In this document: positions 36,101 through 42,681 of the stretch, in pieces | Numbering within the stretch: position 1 is the stretch's first letter | Layout of the letters: every line of letters starts with the position of its first letter | Source: Pseudoips prasinana | Lineage: Eukaryota; Arthropoda; Insecta; Lepidoptera; Nolidae | DNA length: 64,000 nucleotides | Assembly: GCA_951640165.1 (NCBI GenBank) | Contig: OX621251.1 | Location: 29,474,893 to 29,538,892 of the forward strand | Direction of reading: 5' to 3' | The notes under the pieces: generated by a model | Databases searched by the model: none | Told to the model about the DNA's origin: nothing | The model's input: only the letters and a program-made list of their open reading frames with translations | Translations under genes and position numbers: made by a program

Positions 36101-38393
36101 ATTGCACAACCTGAAAGGTCGCTGATCCAACCTTGAAAAAAAGAATTATGCAAAATGAACGTGTGGCGCAGCGGTTAAGACAGCTGCCTCCCCACATCGT
36201 TTCACGGGTTTGAATCCCGCGCATGACATCTATTTGTGTGATCCATTAATAGTTTTCTGAGTCTGGGTGTACTTTGTGGCCGTCAGTTACATAACTAGTA
36301 CAGTACATAACTTGTAAAACAACTAGGCCGGGAGCTGTGACAAAATAAACCTTTCATCCCCAATTCCCTATTGTTATTTTACACCCTCGAGCGAGCGATC
36401 AACAGCCTAAAAATAAGTTGCAAGCTTCTGGCTCTAAAAATGACGATACTTCCATACTACTTATCATCCCCCATTCAACCCCTTACAACCGTTTTTTCGC
36501 ATTAAAAAGTAGCCTGTATCCTTTCTCAGCCTCTGGATAATCTGTGTACTAAATTTAATTTAAATCGGTTCTGTACTTTTGGCATGAAAACGTCCGACAG
36601 ACAGACTCTGTCTGTTGAGAGAGATAGGGCACAGCGTTCATTCCCGACTGGGAAGACACAGACATTATTACAGAAGACATTCCTTAATAACAACATTAAT
36701 AATTTTAATGTTGTGTTTCTGCGTGTGAGTAAGCTCGCCAGAGCTCATCGGGGTGGGGAGAAGGATCAGCAACACTTGTTTGCTGACTCTTAAAGGCAAC
36801 ACACTAGCGATTCCTCTGGTGTTGCGAGTGTCCATGGGCGGCGGTGATCACTTACCATCAGGTGACCCTCTTGCTCGACAGACAAAGTTAATTTCGCATG
36901 TAAGGATTATGTATTATGTAGTGTACGGAAGATAGTTTAACATTATTTTCGTTCTTCTTGTAGGAGTTTCTACTACATGGCTGAGTCATTGATCTCTGGT
37001 GGGTTCACGGGCACTGGTTGCGAATCCTACGAAGAAGCTTTAGCTGGCAACTGCACACTGACGGATAGTTTGAATATGGGAGGCATCACGCCAAAGACTG
37101 GGTATGTTTGGAAACTGATTATACCAATAATAAGCAAATGAACAAAAAGGATGATGATGAAGTTAATAGATAGCTAACAGAAACATTTAATCTTGTGTTT
37201 CTGAGTGTAAGTAAGGTCGGCAGAGCTCACTGGGGTGTGGGGAAGGGTCAGCAACTGTTGTTTGCTGACTCTTAAAGACCGGCAACCGACCCGCGATTCC
37301 TCTGTTGTTGCGAGTGTACATGGGCGGCGGTGATCACTTACCATCAGATGACCCACTTGCTCGTTTGTCGCACTCTGATATAAAAAATAAAAATAAAAAA
37401 CTTCGCATAAAATCTACGAAATCATTTTATAAGAGTTTTTTTTTTTAATTTGAAGAGTTCTTGTACGCTCAATGATAACTTAGCAAATTATGACGTCAAA
37501 TTCCATTCTCAAATTAGTGATAGAAATTATGTCATCATAAAGAACACATGAACAAAATGTCTTCGAATACATAAGCATATAGTCAACATATACAACACAA
37601 GGTCATATTTGGTAAGGGGAAGACACTAATTTGTCTTCCCCTTAACAAATATGACTAAGGAAAATCGGTGGACTGATTCTTAGAATTAATTATGTTTATG
37701 TATAGGTTTAGGTTAATATAAAATTAGTTATTAGTCTCTAGACTAGATTGTAATACATATAAAGAACTATACTTGGTACTGTATTAAATAAAAAAAATCC
37801 AATCCGATTTTCAGTTGAATTCGCAGTTATCTTAACAGAACCAAAATTTATTAAGCACCTCCAAAATTGTGGAGCTTCCAATAAATAATTATGCATCTAC
37901 ACCTTTTTATATTTAATCAATCCTAAAGTTTGGTAACGATCAAATTGTAGGTCCTCTGCCGCTGACTTCGTACTCCACAATATTTGACCTCACTTTTCGT
38001 TAGGGTCTTCGTCTATGTTATATATTTGGTCGCAAGACAATAGAAAGGAAGGTACATAAAGGTTTTCATGTCACTCCACTTGCTTTTGTCCACAGTTGGC
38101 CAAAAGCCTCCCCAAAGAATGGGGGGATATGCCCTAATCGACACGCTTGGCAGACGGGTTGGCGATCGCAGTTTGATGGTCATAGTTCACAGAAAAACGC
38201 TGCTGCCCGTAGTGTGGTAGATATTCCCTCGAACGATTTCGACGCCCCCCACGGGATGAAATGAGGTGATGATATTCTATGCCGTCACCACAGCATATAT
38301 ATTACCGGTAACTTTATTTATTTCCCTTGTTACAGAGAGAGTGGTATCTTCTATTTGGAAACCAACGCCGCGCCGCCATTCTCCCTTGGTTGA
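21115..38393 (+). CDS. Secreted insect neutral lipase, 8 exons, 318 aa, complete
   Basis: Joined exons 21115-21163, 28406-28532, 30188-30330, 32814-32915, 34072-34218, 35528-35720, 36964-37101 and 38336-38393 give 957 nt: 318 codons plus TGA. Every intron is GT..AG and every junction keeps frame. The product fits the pancreatic-lipase superfamily, insect neutral lipase type, which hydrolyses ester bonds of acylglycerols or phospholipids outside the cell. Residues 1-17 form a signal peptide (hydrophobic [11 protein letters not shown]). HGW at 90-92 is the oxyanion region. GHSLGG places the nucleophile at Ser168. LDPAYP gives Asp192, 24 residues later as in the family. CDHAR gives His252. Only four residues (246-249) lie between Cys245 and Cys250, where vertebrate lipases carry a long lid; this suggests little interfacial activation and possibly phospholipase A1-like or digestive activity (inference). 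There are four N-glycosylation sequons. There is no C-terminal PLAT domain, as usual for insect members. Intron 1 is 7.2 kb. The exact substrate cannot be told from sequence. Confidence 0.93.
21345..21596 (-). mobile_element. tRNA-derived SINE, family 2 (lipase intron 1)
   Basis: (AAT)n, ATCTAGGGACAATGTCACAC, AGCAAAGCTTGTACTATGGG, TTACTGGGATTCGAACCCAG (box B reversed) and GTAGGCAGGAGCACTACCAA. Near-identical copies at 48275-48525 (-) and 40877-41107 (+). Confidence 0.75.
21600..22005. other. Intron 1, mixed short repeats
   Basis: Holds a TATACAATAAAGAACATTTT retroelement-like end (21651) and a TAGACTCACGCCTGTTTCCC segment typical of worn insect repeats. No coding sequence. Confidence 0.3.
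22009..22044. repeat. Perfect 16-nt hairpin
   Basis: AATGGCTTTAGTGGTT (22009-22024), loop AGTG, exact reverse complement at 22029-22044. Lies just before a LINE 3' fragment. Confidence 0.8.
22046..22491 (+). pseudogene. LINE 3' fragment (lipase intron 1)
   Basis: Reads [39 protein letters not shown], then a C-terminal [19 protein letters not shown] and stop at 22321. 3' UTR with GGATTCCTACTGAGTTTTC and CACGTCATGCACTGCACGGG ends AATAAAGAATTTTTGACTTT. Same family as 61402-61717. Confidence 0.75.
22547..22745. repeat. MITE half plus SINE head
   Basis: GGTACAGACGCCAGCACATC, CCCCAATCTGTCAAATTTCC and GTTGAAAATCTATAAATAC match one arm of the foldback MITE at 50233-50403. Next comes a reversed SINE head with CCCGGGTGGGAAACGAACCC. 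Confidence 0.6.
22794..23075 (-). mobile_element. Helitron-type repeat, second family
   Basis: Starts ACTAGCGGCCCGGTACGTGC, i.e. minus strand ends ...CCGCTAGT. Body CCTTCCCTGGACTTCCACGA then AATCGGTAAAGGCGTTGTTG. Same as 46639-46885 (-). Confidence 0.6.
23150..23371. mobile_element. 90-bp repeat plus 128-bp palindromic MITE
   Basis: 23150-23240 equals 20707-20798. 23244-23371 is a foldback: TGTACACACGGCTACATATC at the left and its reverse complement at the right (GATATGTAGCCGTGTGTACA). Confidence 0.75.
23392..23995. other. Intron 1, no repeat or gene seen
   Basis: AT-rich single-copy-looking DNA with no coding frame of note. Confidence 0.3.
24000..24425. other. GC-rich block in lipase intron 1
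   Basis: About 420 bp with far higher GC than its surroundings and several CGG/GCC runs. Minus-strand frames give Ala/Pro-rich peptides (a [13 protein letters not shown] stretch), reminiscent of the low-complexity ORF1 or 5' UTR of a non-LTR element, but I cannot name it. Open frames on both strands overlap here, as expected from base composition. Confidence 0.35.
24520..24690 (-). mobile_element. tRNA-derived SINE, family 3
   Basis: TTGACGGACACAAAGTGCATC, ACACAAATAGCCGTCCTGGG, and a head with GGACGCGAACTGCGAG. Worn. Family 3 copies: 36160-36330 (+), 49185-49400, 56126-56310, 59215-59358 and 63535-63690 (all -). Confidence 0.5.
24973..25212 (-). mobile_element. tRNA-derived SINE, family 1
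   Basis: ATAATAATAAATATCTTGGG, GTATCTGATCCCAGACTAGG and reversed box B GAATCGAACCCACGACC. Contains an internal inverted duplication (25012-25071) of the GATCCC..GACTAGG part. Confidence 0.6.
25225..25797 (-). repeat. GGGTTCCGT-type interspersed repeat
   Basis: Shares with 34868-35459 and 29370-29735 the ordered blocks GATTCGTCATGTC, TATGTCACAGCCACTTTTTT, CTTGGTAAGTAGATGTATT, GATAGGTCTTCAAAAATGAT and, at its right end, GAGTCCGACTCGCACTTGG followed by CCGGTTTTT. It has lost the GGGTTCCGT end. Non-coding; transposon class uncertain. Confidence 0.65.
25930..26237 (+). repeat. Interspersed repeat (GATCGCCAACCCGT family), left part
   Basis: TGTGTGGTGACGGCCTAAAG, CTCATCCCGTGGGGCGACG and GCGATCGCCAACCCGTTTGC. 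The same order is seen at 27150-27490 and reversed at 38090-38300 and 31010-31115. Interrupted at 26239 by a Tc1-type element. Confidence 0.55.
26239..27094 (-). mobile_element. Tc1/IS630-type DNA transposon remnant (lipase intron 1)
   Basis: 856 bp between TA dinucleotides (26237-26238, 27095-27096). TIRs begin CCCGGCGATAAATATTGCAC and stay related for about 90 bp. The minus strand (26890 to about 26590) reads [20 protein letters not shown], then [20 protein letters not shown] and CDHRIQ, with [14 protein letters not shown] near the end. NPIE.IW..LK and EW...C.H are hallmarks of the last catalytic block of DDE_3-type transposases. The first two catalytic blocks are gone and the frame is broken, so it is dead. 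Confidence 0.8.
27120..27490 (+). repeat. Interspersed repeat (GATCGCCAACCCGT family)
   Basis: CTGTGTGGTGATGGAATAG, TCATCTCATCACGTGGAG, GCGATTACCAACCCGTCTGC, then TTTGGGAGGCTTTTGTCCAA. Collinear with 25930-26130. Confidence 0.55.
27495..27985. other. Intron 1, nothing recognised
   Basis: No coding sequence or clear repeat. TATATACATATATATAC run at 27841. Confidence 0.25.
27988..28236. mobile_element. 249-bp foldback element
   Basis: Two 100-nt arms (27988-28087 and 28137-28236) are near-perfect inverted repeats: CCAGGGGCTCTACCGTCTAA outside, AATGGCGTTCAAATAAATGG in the middle, AATCGGCTTC at the inner end. Core holds CACATGTGACGTCAT. Related to the units at 60880-61830. Lies 170 bp before lipase exon 2. 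Confidence 0.85.
28406..28532 (+). CDS. Lipase exon 2
   Basis: Preceded by a TATTACAG acceptor and followed by GTATGA. It encodes the mature N-terminus from [11 protein letters not shown] to NVYHLFT plus a split Arg codon. The NVYHLFTR stretch, with exon 3 continuing NPSVSQPL, is the first beta-strand region typical of insect lipases. Phase 1 in, phase 2 out. Confidence 0.9.
28540..29140. other. Intron 2, nothing recognised
   Basis: No coding frame or repeat that I can place. Confidence 0.25.
29141..29265 (-). mobile_element. Helitron-type repeat, short form
   Basis: AATAGCTGTGCCCCGCG, TTTTTACCCGCGTTATAG, ATGTGTTAATCCAGGGTGTC and CGCTCCAGCTGTTTAGACG. Short-form copies also at 33000-33180, 62205-62395 and 63329-63505. 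Confidence 0.6.
29370..29735 (-). repeat. GGGTTCCGT-type interspersed repeat, partial
   Basis: Begins AGGGTTCCGTAGCCAAATGG with the hairpin to CCATTTGGC/ACGGAACCC (TTCCGT..ACGGAA), then ATTCGTCATGTCTGTCTGTC. Breaks off after GCGCGAGAGACAC. Confidence 0.7.
29740..30187. other. Intron 2, nothing recognised
   Basis: Contains (T)-rich 29985-30010 and no coding sequence; ends in the lipase exon 3 acceptor. Confidence 0.25.
30188..30330 (+). CDS. Lipase exon 3 (oxyanion HGW)
   Basis: Acceptor TTTTTCCAG, donor GTAAAC. Encodes residues 59-106, including [11 protein letters not shown] with the HGW motif at 90-92 that helps form the oxyanion hole. The NSS at 80-82 is an N-glycosylation sequon. Confidence 0.92.
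30375..30640 (-). repeat. Interspersed repeat (CCACCTGATGGTAAG family)
   Basis: ACGGCCCACCTGATGGTAAG, TCACCGTAGCCTATGAACG and GGAAGTTTCGCGGAAAGCG. The CACCTGATGGTAAGT core recurs reversed at 36690-36900, 37180-37385 and 60050-60140. Confidence 0.5.
30650..30920 (+). mobile_element. Non-autonomous Helitron-type repeat, long form
   Basis: TAGGTGTGATCTACAATCG to hairpin CGTGGGTAAAACCGCGGGG and CACAGCTAGT. Intact 3' terminus. Confidence 0.7.
31010..31380 (-). repeat. Two interspersed repeat pieces (lipase intron 3)
   Basis: 31010-31115 matches the GATCGCCAACCCGT family (ATGAGAAGGGGTGATAATAT, GCCGTCACCACACAGC). 31185-31380 (GGGCAGTAGTTACCCTAATC, TCCTCCGAAGCACAGAGACG, TGCTTAACCGCGCCAATCAC) matches 47600-47890 and, reversed, 57980-58230. 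Confidence 0.5.
31549..32705 (-). mobile_element. SINE family 1 split by a pentanucleotide array
   Basis: 31549-31601 carries the SINE end up to GGCCATCTGATCCCAAA. After the array, 32612-32705 resumes with CAGAGCTTGTACTATG, GGAAACCAGATAATTGA and the next SINE block. The array therefore sits within the SINE body. The GAGCTTGTACTATG piece is duplicated at the right edge. Confidence 0.7.
31602..32575. repeat. Pentanucleotide array, about 970 bp
   Basis: Three blocks: (AAAAT)n at about 31611-31855, (TAGAA)n at about 31856-32391 and a variant (TAAAACAACA / TAAAATAACA)n to about 32570. On the minus strand it reads as long stop-free YSILF / FYFIL repeats in all shifted frames, which is a by-product of a 5-nt unit and not a gene. 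Confidence 0.95.
32814..32915 (+). CDS. Lipase exon 4
   Basis: Acceptor TTTTGTCCAG, donor GTAAGA. Encodes residues 107-140 with [13 protein letters not shown], the conserved strand just before the nucleophile domain. It lies about 100 bp after the SINE split by the pentanucleotide array. Confidence 0.92.
33000..33180 (-). mobile_element. Helitron-type repeat, short form
   Basis: CTAACTGTGCCCCGCGATTT, TGTGTTAATCCACGGTGTC, CGTTTAGGCGTGAAGAAG and CGCCTTTATAATATTAGTG. Confidence 0.65.
33185..33865. other. Intron 4, nothing recognised
   Basis: No coding frame. TCATACTCGTGAGTACAT may belong to an unplaced repeat. Confidence 0.25.
33868..34010. mobile_element. Rearranged foldback MITE, GACGCCAGCACATC family
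   Basis: TAGACGCCAGCACATCAAGC, then an inverted pair CACTTTCAATTGGGGGAATT / CCCCAATTGAAAGTG around GACAGATTGGGGAATCTGTC, then GTTGAAAATCTATAAA. Same family as 50233-50403. Confidence 0.6.
34072..34218 (+). CDS. Lipase exon 5 (nucleophile Ser)
   Basis: Acceptor CCGTTGTAG, donor GTAACG. Encodes residues 141-189. [13 protein letters not shown] contains the GXSXG nucleophile elbow with Ser168 at its centre. Confidence 0.94.
34225..34865. other. Intron 5, worn repeat with GC-richer part
   Basis: 34500-34700 is somewhat GC-rich (GGGACTCCTTAGCCAGGAGT). The minus strand keeps a 97-codon frame that matches no family known to me. Probably retroelement-derived. Confidence 0.25.
34868..35459 (+). mobile_element. 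GGGTTCCGT-type interspersed repeat, complete
   Basis: About 590 bp, from AAAAACCGGCCAAGTGCGAG to ACGGAACCCT, with all blocks of the family in order and the terminal hairpin GGTTCCGTTTTTTGCCATTT / TACGGAACCC. Reversed relative to 25225 and 29370. Ends about 70 bp before the lipase exon 6 acceptor. Confidence 0.7.
35528..35720 (+). CDS. Lipase exon 6 (Asp and His of triad)
   Basis: Acceptor TTTTTTCAG, donor GTATGA. Encodes residues 190-253 and part of 254. LDPAYP carries catalytic Asp192; [12 protein letters not shown] and [13 protein letters not shown] are conserved surface loops; CDHAR carries catalytic His252. The lid between the two cysteines is only NSLT. Confidence 0.94.
35740..35912 (+). 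mobile_element. Helitron-type repeat, short variant
   Basis: TATAATAAAAATAAGTCGGG, CACGAACCGATTTACACGG, and the end ACGCGGGTAACACCGCGGGG plus CACACCTAGT. Confidence 0.6.
36160..36330 (+). mobile_element. tRNA-derived SINE, family 3 (lipase intron 6)
   Basis: GTGTGGCGCAGCGGTTAAGA (box A region) and GGGTTTGAATCCCGCGC (box B), then ATCTATTTGTGTGATCC and GAGTCTGGGTGTA. Forward copy of the family. Confidence 0.6.
36370..36610. repeat. Internal Helitron-type repeat sequence
   Basis: ACTACTTATCATCCCCCATT, AACCCCTTACAACC, TAAAAAGTAGCCTGTATCC and CCGACAGACAGAC: words typical of this repeat's interior, related to 7240-7500. Confidence 0.35.
36690..36900 (+). repeat. Repeat left of lipase exon 7
   Basis: GTTGTGTTTCTGCGTGTGAG, GATCAGCAACACTTGTTTGC, TGGGCGGCGGTGATCACTTA and CCATCAGGTGACCC. 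Same direction and order as 37180-37385. Confidence 0.7.
36964..37101 (+). CDS. Lipase exon 7
   Basis: Acceptor CTTCTTGTAG, donor GTATGT. Starts with the split Arg and SFYYMAESL, the conserved helix after the catalytic His, then [15 protein letters not shown], a usual disulfide region. Flanked closely on both sides by same-direction copies of one interspersed repeat (about 36690-36900 and 37180-37385). Confidence 0.92.
37180..37385 (+). repeat. Repeat right of lipase exon 7
   Basis: CTTGTGTTTCTGAGTGTAAG, GGGTCAGCAACTGTTGTTTG, TGGGCGGCGGTGATCACTTA and CCATCAGATGACCC, followed by TCGTTTGTCGC. Confidence 0.7.
37602..37655. repeat. 24-nt hairpin in lipase intron 7
   Basis: 37602-37625 pairs with 37632-37655 with one mismatch (TAAGGGGAAGACA against TGTCTTCCCCTTA); loop of 6 nt. 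Confidence 0.75.
37660..38088. other. Intron 7, nothing recognised
   Basis: TATTAAATAAAAAAAATCC at 37783 may mark an old retroelement end. No coding frame. Confidence 0.25.
38090..38300 (-). repeat. Interspersed repeat (GATCGCCAACCCGT family)
   Basis: Reverse copy: TTTTGTCCACAGTTGGCCAA, GACGGGTTGGCGATCGCAG, CACGGGATGAAATGAGG and TATGCCGTCACCACAGC. Ends 35 bp before the last lipase exon. Confidence 0.6.
38336..38393 (+). CDS. Lipase exon 8 and stop
   Basis: Acceptor CTTGTTACAG. Encodes [19 protein letters not shown] and a TGA at 38391-38393. FYLxTN..PPFS is the usual C-terminal ending of insect lipases. AATAAA follows after 7 nt. Confidence 0.92.
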
Positions 38394-38400
38394 AAATTTA

Positions 38401-38406
38401 AATAAA
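38401..38406 (+). terminator. Polyadenylation signal of lipase
   Basis: Canonical AATAAA, 7 nt after the lipase stop codon. It implies a very short 3' UTR of roughly 25-40 nt. Confidence 0.65.
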
Positions 38407-38419
38407 CGGTTTATAATAT

Positions 38420-38640
38420 ATTTTAGTGTTTTTATTATAAATTCTATTATATATATAAAGGTTATCTGGAAGAGATCACTTAATTGAGACCGATTGTACA
38501 ATGTGTACAATGCTACATGAGTGATGTCTATTTCTGTTTGAGTGTGTACAATTAAGAGTACTTTATCTATTTATAAATCTTTTCTCATACCATACATGTA
38601 TACATATTTTACATATATCATAAATAGATAAATCTAATTT
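38420..38640. repeat. Worn LINE 3' end downstream of lipase
   Basis: GGTTATCTGGAAGAGATCAC resembles GGTTGCCTGGAAGAGATCGC at 292 and 62820, but the GGCCGCC block is missing. Confidence 0.3.
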
Positions 38641-39815
38641 GCGAAACATTTTATTTGGTCTTTATTCTTCAAAGGATTTACAATTATTATTGAAATAAAG
38701 TAACTTATCAACTAAAGAAACATAAATAAAATAAATACAAACATAAATAAAAAATGTCCTACCAATCAGCTTATGCGTCAAATAATTCGTCGACATCGCT
38801 TTGAACCGGGAACGTACCCAGAAGGCTGGCAGCATTGCCACGTTAAATGACAATGCTAATTCTTTGACCTAAGTATTGGCTAGCCCTCTGATCACGTGAG
38901 GCATCGACCAGACATCTCTATCATCTTCCATACACTATTTCCATCATCTTCCTGGTTCAACATTTTTTAGATCATGATGTCAGTCGAAGCATGTCCACTG
39001 CTCACAAAGTTGCCACAGGATTTCCACAATGGCCAAGCCTGCGCTTACAATCTAAGGTGAACGTAACGTAACTATATCCGATGACATTATTTTTATTTAT
39101 CTGACAGAGAAATTTCATTGAAATGGCTTGTACTTGAACTGATTTACGATTTTTATCGTAAATAATAACATTTACTTGGAGGCGATTTATTTTATGCACT
39201 CACAACGCTTGATAATTCGCTTTAACTCGGTAAATCAGGGTTGGTTCCCATGACACAGCCACTCGGATTGATTTGCGATTTACGTAGTCAGATTGTCATT
39301 TTCAGCAATCACATTGATTCGTTGAGGTAATGATAAAACTTGTAACTACTATTACATAGAGGAATAGAGTTATGTTAAGGCTTGTAAGGTAACTTGAGGC
39401 ATCAAAGTTAAGACGTAGTTATACATAAATTATACCCAGACACAGAAAAAATAATCGTGCTCTTCACACAAATATTTTTGTCCTGGGTTGGATCGAACGA
39501 CTGCCCATTAGACTCTTAAGGTTTCATTTCATACCAAAACCTTTTCAGCATGGCAACCTAATTGTGTAATCTCGACTTGCTCTTGGTCTGCATTTGAAGT
39601 TTCAACTAAGTTAATTAACCTCGCCGTCGTCAAAAGACTGCAGTCCCGAATTCGCGGTCTAGAACTTTAGTGTCACTGAGTTAGTTTAAAATAGCTTATT
39701 GAAGTAAACAAGCTAACTAAGCCCTATGCACGATACGGAATACATAATGAAAGCTACTTTAATTACATGTATGTTTTGCCGGTGTACCGAATGAACTGAG
39801 GCTTTTGCAGAATAA
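38640..39815. other. Intergenic, no gene
   Basis: Only worn repeat traces: CTGCTCACAAAGTTGCCACAG at about 39000 recalls the LINE end of 4632-4895; ATTATACCCAGACACAG and TTCACACAAATATTTTTGTC at 39430-39480 recall SINE family 1. Confidence 0.3.
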
Positions 39816-39818
39816 TAT

Positions 39819-40435
39819 TGTGACGGGCAGCGGTAGGGCGGGGTTTGGAAAAGAAACCAGTGTTTTCAAAGGAACTCTATTGGCGTCGACAGTAACAGTT
39901 GGTTCACCACTAAGATCAAGGAACCCACCTACTTAGAGCCCCAGCGACTAGCTTTCTGTTAGAGTTCTCATGACGTACGTAGTGCTGTTCAGAGTCCACG
40001 TGACGACGTACACGGCACACTTCTCACTGTGTAGGGAACACTTGGCAATGCTTACTGATCACTAGCACTTGCTCAGTTTTACTCTCTATTTCTACTTCCT
40101 AATTTGCCTTCGATTTAACTGGAATTTAAACTCGCCGTTCCGCATAAACATTCCGCATATAGATATACCGTCTAAATTTTAAACATTTAGAAAGTCATAT
40201 TTTTCTTTCAAGAATTATCTTCCTTGTCTTCACCTATCTCTTTCTTTTCATTCATAAAACTCGCACCATCACTTCCAAATTATTCTGGAAATATCTAATG
40301 TCAATTTTTGCAATAAGAATTTTGTATGTCCTTTTCAGCTATCCTTTTTCTTTGGCTCTAGTATTACCTAGAACATTCTAGCGATCTTACAAAAGCCACC
40401 AAAACCCCTTACAAGTTCAAAGCCTGAACGTGACA
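39819..40435. mobile_element. Probable solo LTR, 617 bp
   Basis: Begins TGTGACGGGCAGCGG and ends CCTGAACGTGACA: 5'-TG..CA-3' with a short inverted match (TGT.ACG/CGT.ACA). Flanked by ATAT on both sides (39815-39818 and 40436-40439), a 4-bp target duplication. No protein sequence nearby, so one LTR left after recombination of a retrotransposon is the simplest reading. 4-bp duplications are common in Ty3/Gypsy elements. Confidence 0.55.
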
Positions 40436-40439
40436 ATAT

Positions 40440-40875
40440 AAATTCGTTCATATAGAAGCAGATAAAAGCAGGTTGTTACGGGTAGTTGAGCGTTTGGTTT
40501 CCGCACTTAGCCTCTTTATTAGGCCAGTGTGCTTGACCTTATTTGGCTTTTCAATTCCATCTAGAAGTCCAAAAGAGCTCAAAAGTGCTTGAATGATTAC
40601 TGCGACGTTATCGGATCGTTCCAAATTTCACTTAGAATAAGCGCCTTAGAGTGTAGCACTACGGGTGCTGGTGCATTCTCAATTGCAATGTAATCTCTAT
40701 ACAAGAGGCTATCCATGACGCCGTCTTATAAGTTTTTTAATTTGCTCATTACTGTACTGAAAGGCATCAGCGTCCGACGTGACTTGGGGTGAAATTACAA
40801 GACACAATGACTACGTACTACACGGCTCAGCCGACTTGTATACACATTTATAGTTACGATAAAGCCACCGACGGT
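40440..40875. other. Intergenic, nothing recognised
   Basis: No coding frame or repeat placed. Confidence 0.25.
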
Positions 40876-40876
40876 C

Positions 40877-41107
40877 ACCGTAGCCTAGTTGGTACTGCTC
40901 CTGCCTACAAAGCTGGTGGTCCTGGGTTCGAATCACGGTAAGTGCAAATATTTGTGTGATGAGCACGAATATTTGTTTCGAGTCATGGATGTTTTCTATG
41001 TATTTAAGTATTTATCTATCTATATAAGTATGTATATCGTCGCCTGGTACCCAATAGTACAAGCTTTGCTTAGTTTGGGCCTAGGATGATCTGTGTGACA
41101 TTGTCTC
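40877..41107 (+). mobile_element. tRNA-derived SINE, family 2
   Basis: Head GTCACCGTAGCCTAGTTGG (box A) and GGTCCTGGGTTCGAATCACG (box B), body TTGTGTGATGAGCACGAATA, end GATCTGTGTGACATTGTCTC. Forward copy of 21345-21596 and 48275-48525. Confidence 0.8.
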
Positions 41108-41108
41108 T

Positions 41109-41189
<81 letters not shown>

Positions 41190-41195
41190 TATATA
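41108..41195. repeat. (AT)n microsatellite at SINE 3' end
   Basis: About 38 AT units follow directly on the SINE family 2 3' end, where other copies carry (AAT)n. One ATACAT break near its end. Confidence 0.9.
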
Positions 41196-41199
41196 AAGA

Positions 41200-41450
41200 T
41201 CAGTGTATTAACTTAATATACTGTTCCTTTTCTCCATAGCGGGGGAACAAGCAAGGCATGAGTCGAATCACTAGTGTCGAATTTTCTGAACCACAAACTA
41301 ATCACACTTTCACTACGATACGATACATTAGGTAATTAACTCTAGGTCTCTACTGCAGCGCCTACATGGCACTCAGAACAGCATCCTAAAATGATTGCTG
41401 GTAGACCCGACTGTCCCATTCAGAGACACTGGGTGGAGACGGTTATAAGT
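41200..41450. other. Intergenic, nothing recognised
   Basis: No coding frame or repeat placed. Confidence 0.25.
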
Positions 41451-41454
41451 GCGA

Positions 41455-42080
41455 ATTATTTATTTATTTATTTGGAAAACAAACAGTTGTACAACATGAG
41501 CTTATAAACTAAAGTAATAACACAGTGTAATGTTAGGAGTACAACCCACGACGTTTTCACAGATTACTAAAACACAAATAATAATAATATGTAGAGTGAT
41601 GTGAAGTCTAATGCTAAGAGGTTATATATACATTACAATATAGGCTTATAGCTAGGTAAATCGTAACTATACAAATAACAACGAATATAAAATATCAAAC
41701 AATAAAGTAATAACAACCTACTTTTATGTCTTCAGCTAAATCCCAAAGAACATTGGTTAAATCAATTAGTAAATGTAGTACTAACAATACTAATACAGCA
41801 TGTAAGCATAACTGGTTACTAACACAAAACTAACTAATTATGGGTTGTTATGCCTGAAATATTTAAGTCTTCTACTAAATACATTTAGTGTATAGGGTGC
41901 ATAATCGTAATTATATGTATTCTGTGAATAACGTAGTGGATTACACAATTGTTTATTAGTGATAATATTTTTGGATTTATTGAGTAATTGTTCGATGTTC
42001 CAAATAAAATAAAGTAAAAATATAAAGATTGAATATCTGAATCTAATCCTAAATAAAAGACAAACAGTGCACAAATCACC
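41455..42080 (-). pseudogene. Possible antisense LINE 3' end
   Basis: (TTTA)n at 41456-41472 followed by GGAAAACAAACAGTTGTACA looks like a LINE tail read backwards. The minus strand has two short overlapping frames at 41838-42079 with no motif I recognise. Weak call. Confidence 0.3.
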
Positions 42081-42272
42081 TTTTTAGTAATATTTTATTA
42101 CACTGAATGGGCGTTACACACTCATGAAACGCTCCATGGTGACAAAATTGACAAGGCTAACATGTTCATAGATTATCACTCATGCGAGTAGCTCGATTTT
42201 GCGCACACGTATTCCATTCCATTCCATCGCAATAATGTTTTGATATCTTACGTCTTTCTGGTCCACCTTCTA

Positions 42273-42678
42273 CAGTATGTTAGTTTAAACGAGGGACGTA
42301 TTCAAACCCACAATAGTGTATGCTTATATGATACTAATAAAAATATAAACAAAAAAAAAACACTGATAAATAACAAACAGAACCATACCAAAAAATTCGC
42401 AAAAGTCTCACAACGTGTATACACCCTTGCGCTAACATGTTAGTATTATCGCAGAACATGTGCGCAGGTCATTGACCTTTCGGCAGGAGCGGCGCGTGTT
42501 TTGCCACGTGATCACTTTAGGTACAAGTTCACTTCTTGCGCACTCAGTGTTCATGATAATGTATTTTATACAACAATTACGTCAAAAATTTAGGTTATGG
42601 GTTTTTTAAATATTTGGGACGAGAATCGAATACTGAACACCCTCCCTTAATATGTCCCTCGTTTAACCTAACATACTG
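42273..42678. mobile_element. TA-flanked 406-bp MITE
   Basis: TIR CAGTATGTTAGTTTAAACGA at the left and, inverted, CAGTATGTTAGGTTAAACGA at the right; match continues GGGAC(G/A)TATT. TA at 42271-42272 and 42679-42680. Non-coding; pattern of a Tc1/mariner-type MITE. Confidence 0.75.
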
Positions 42679-42681
42679 TAT

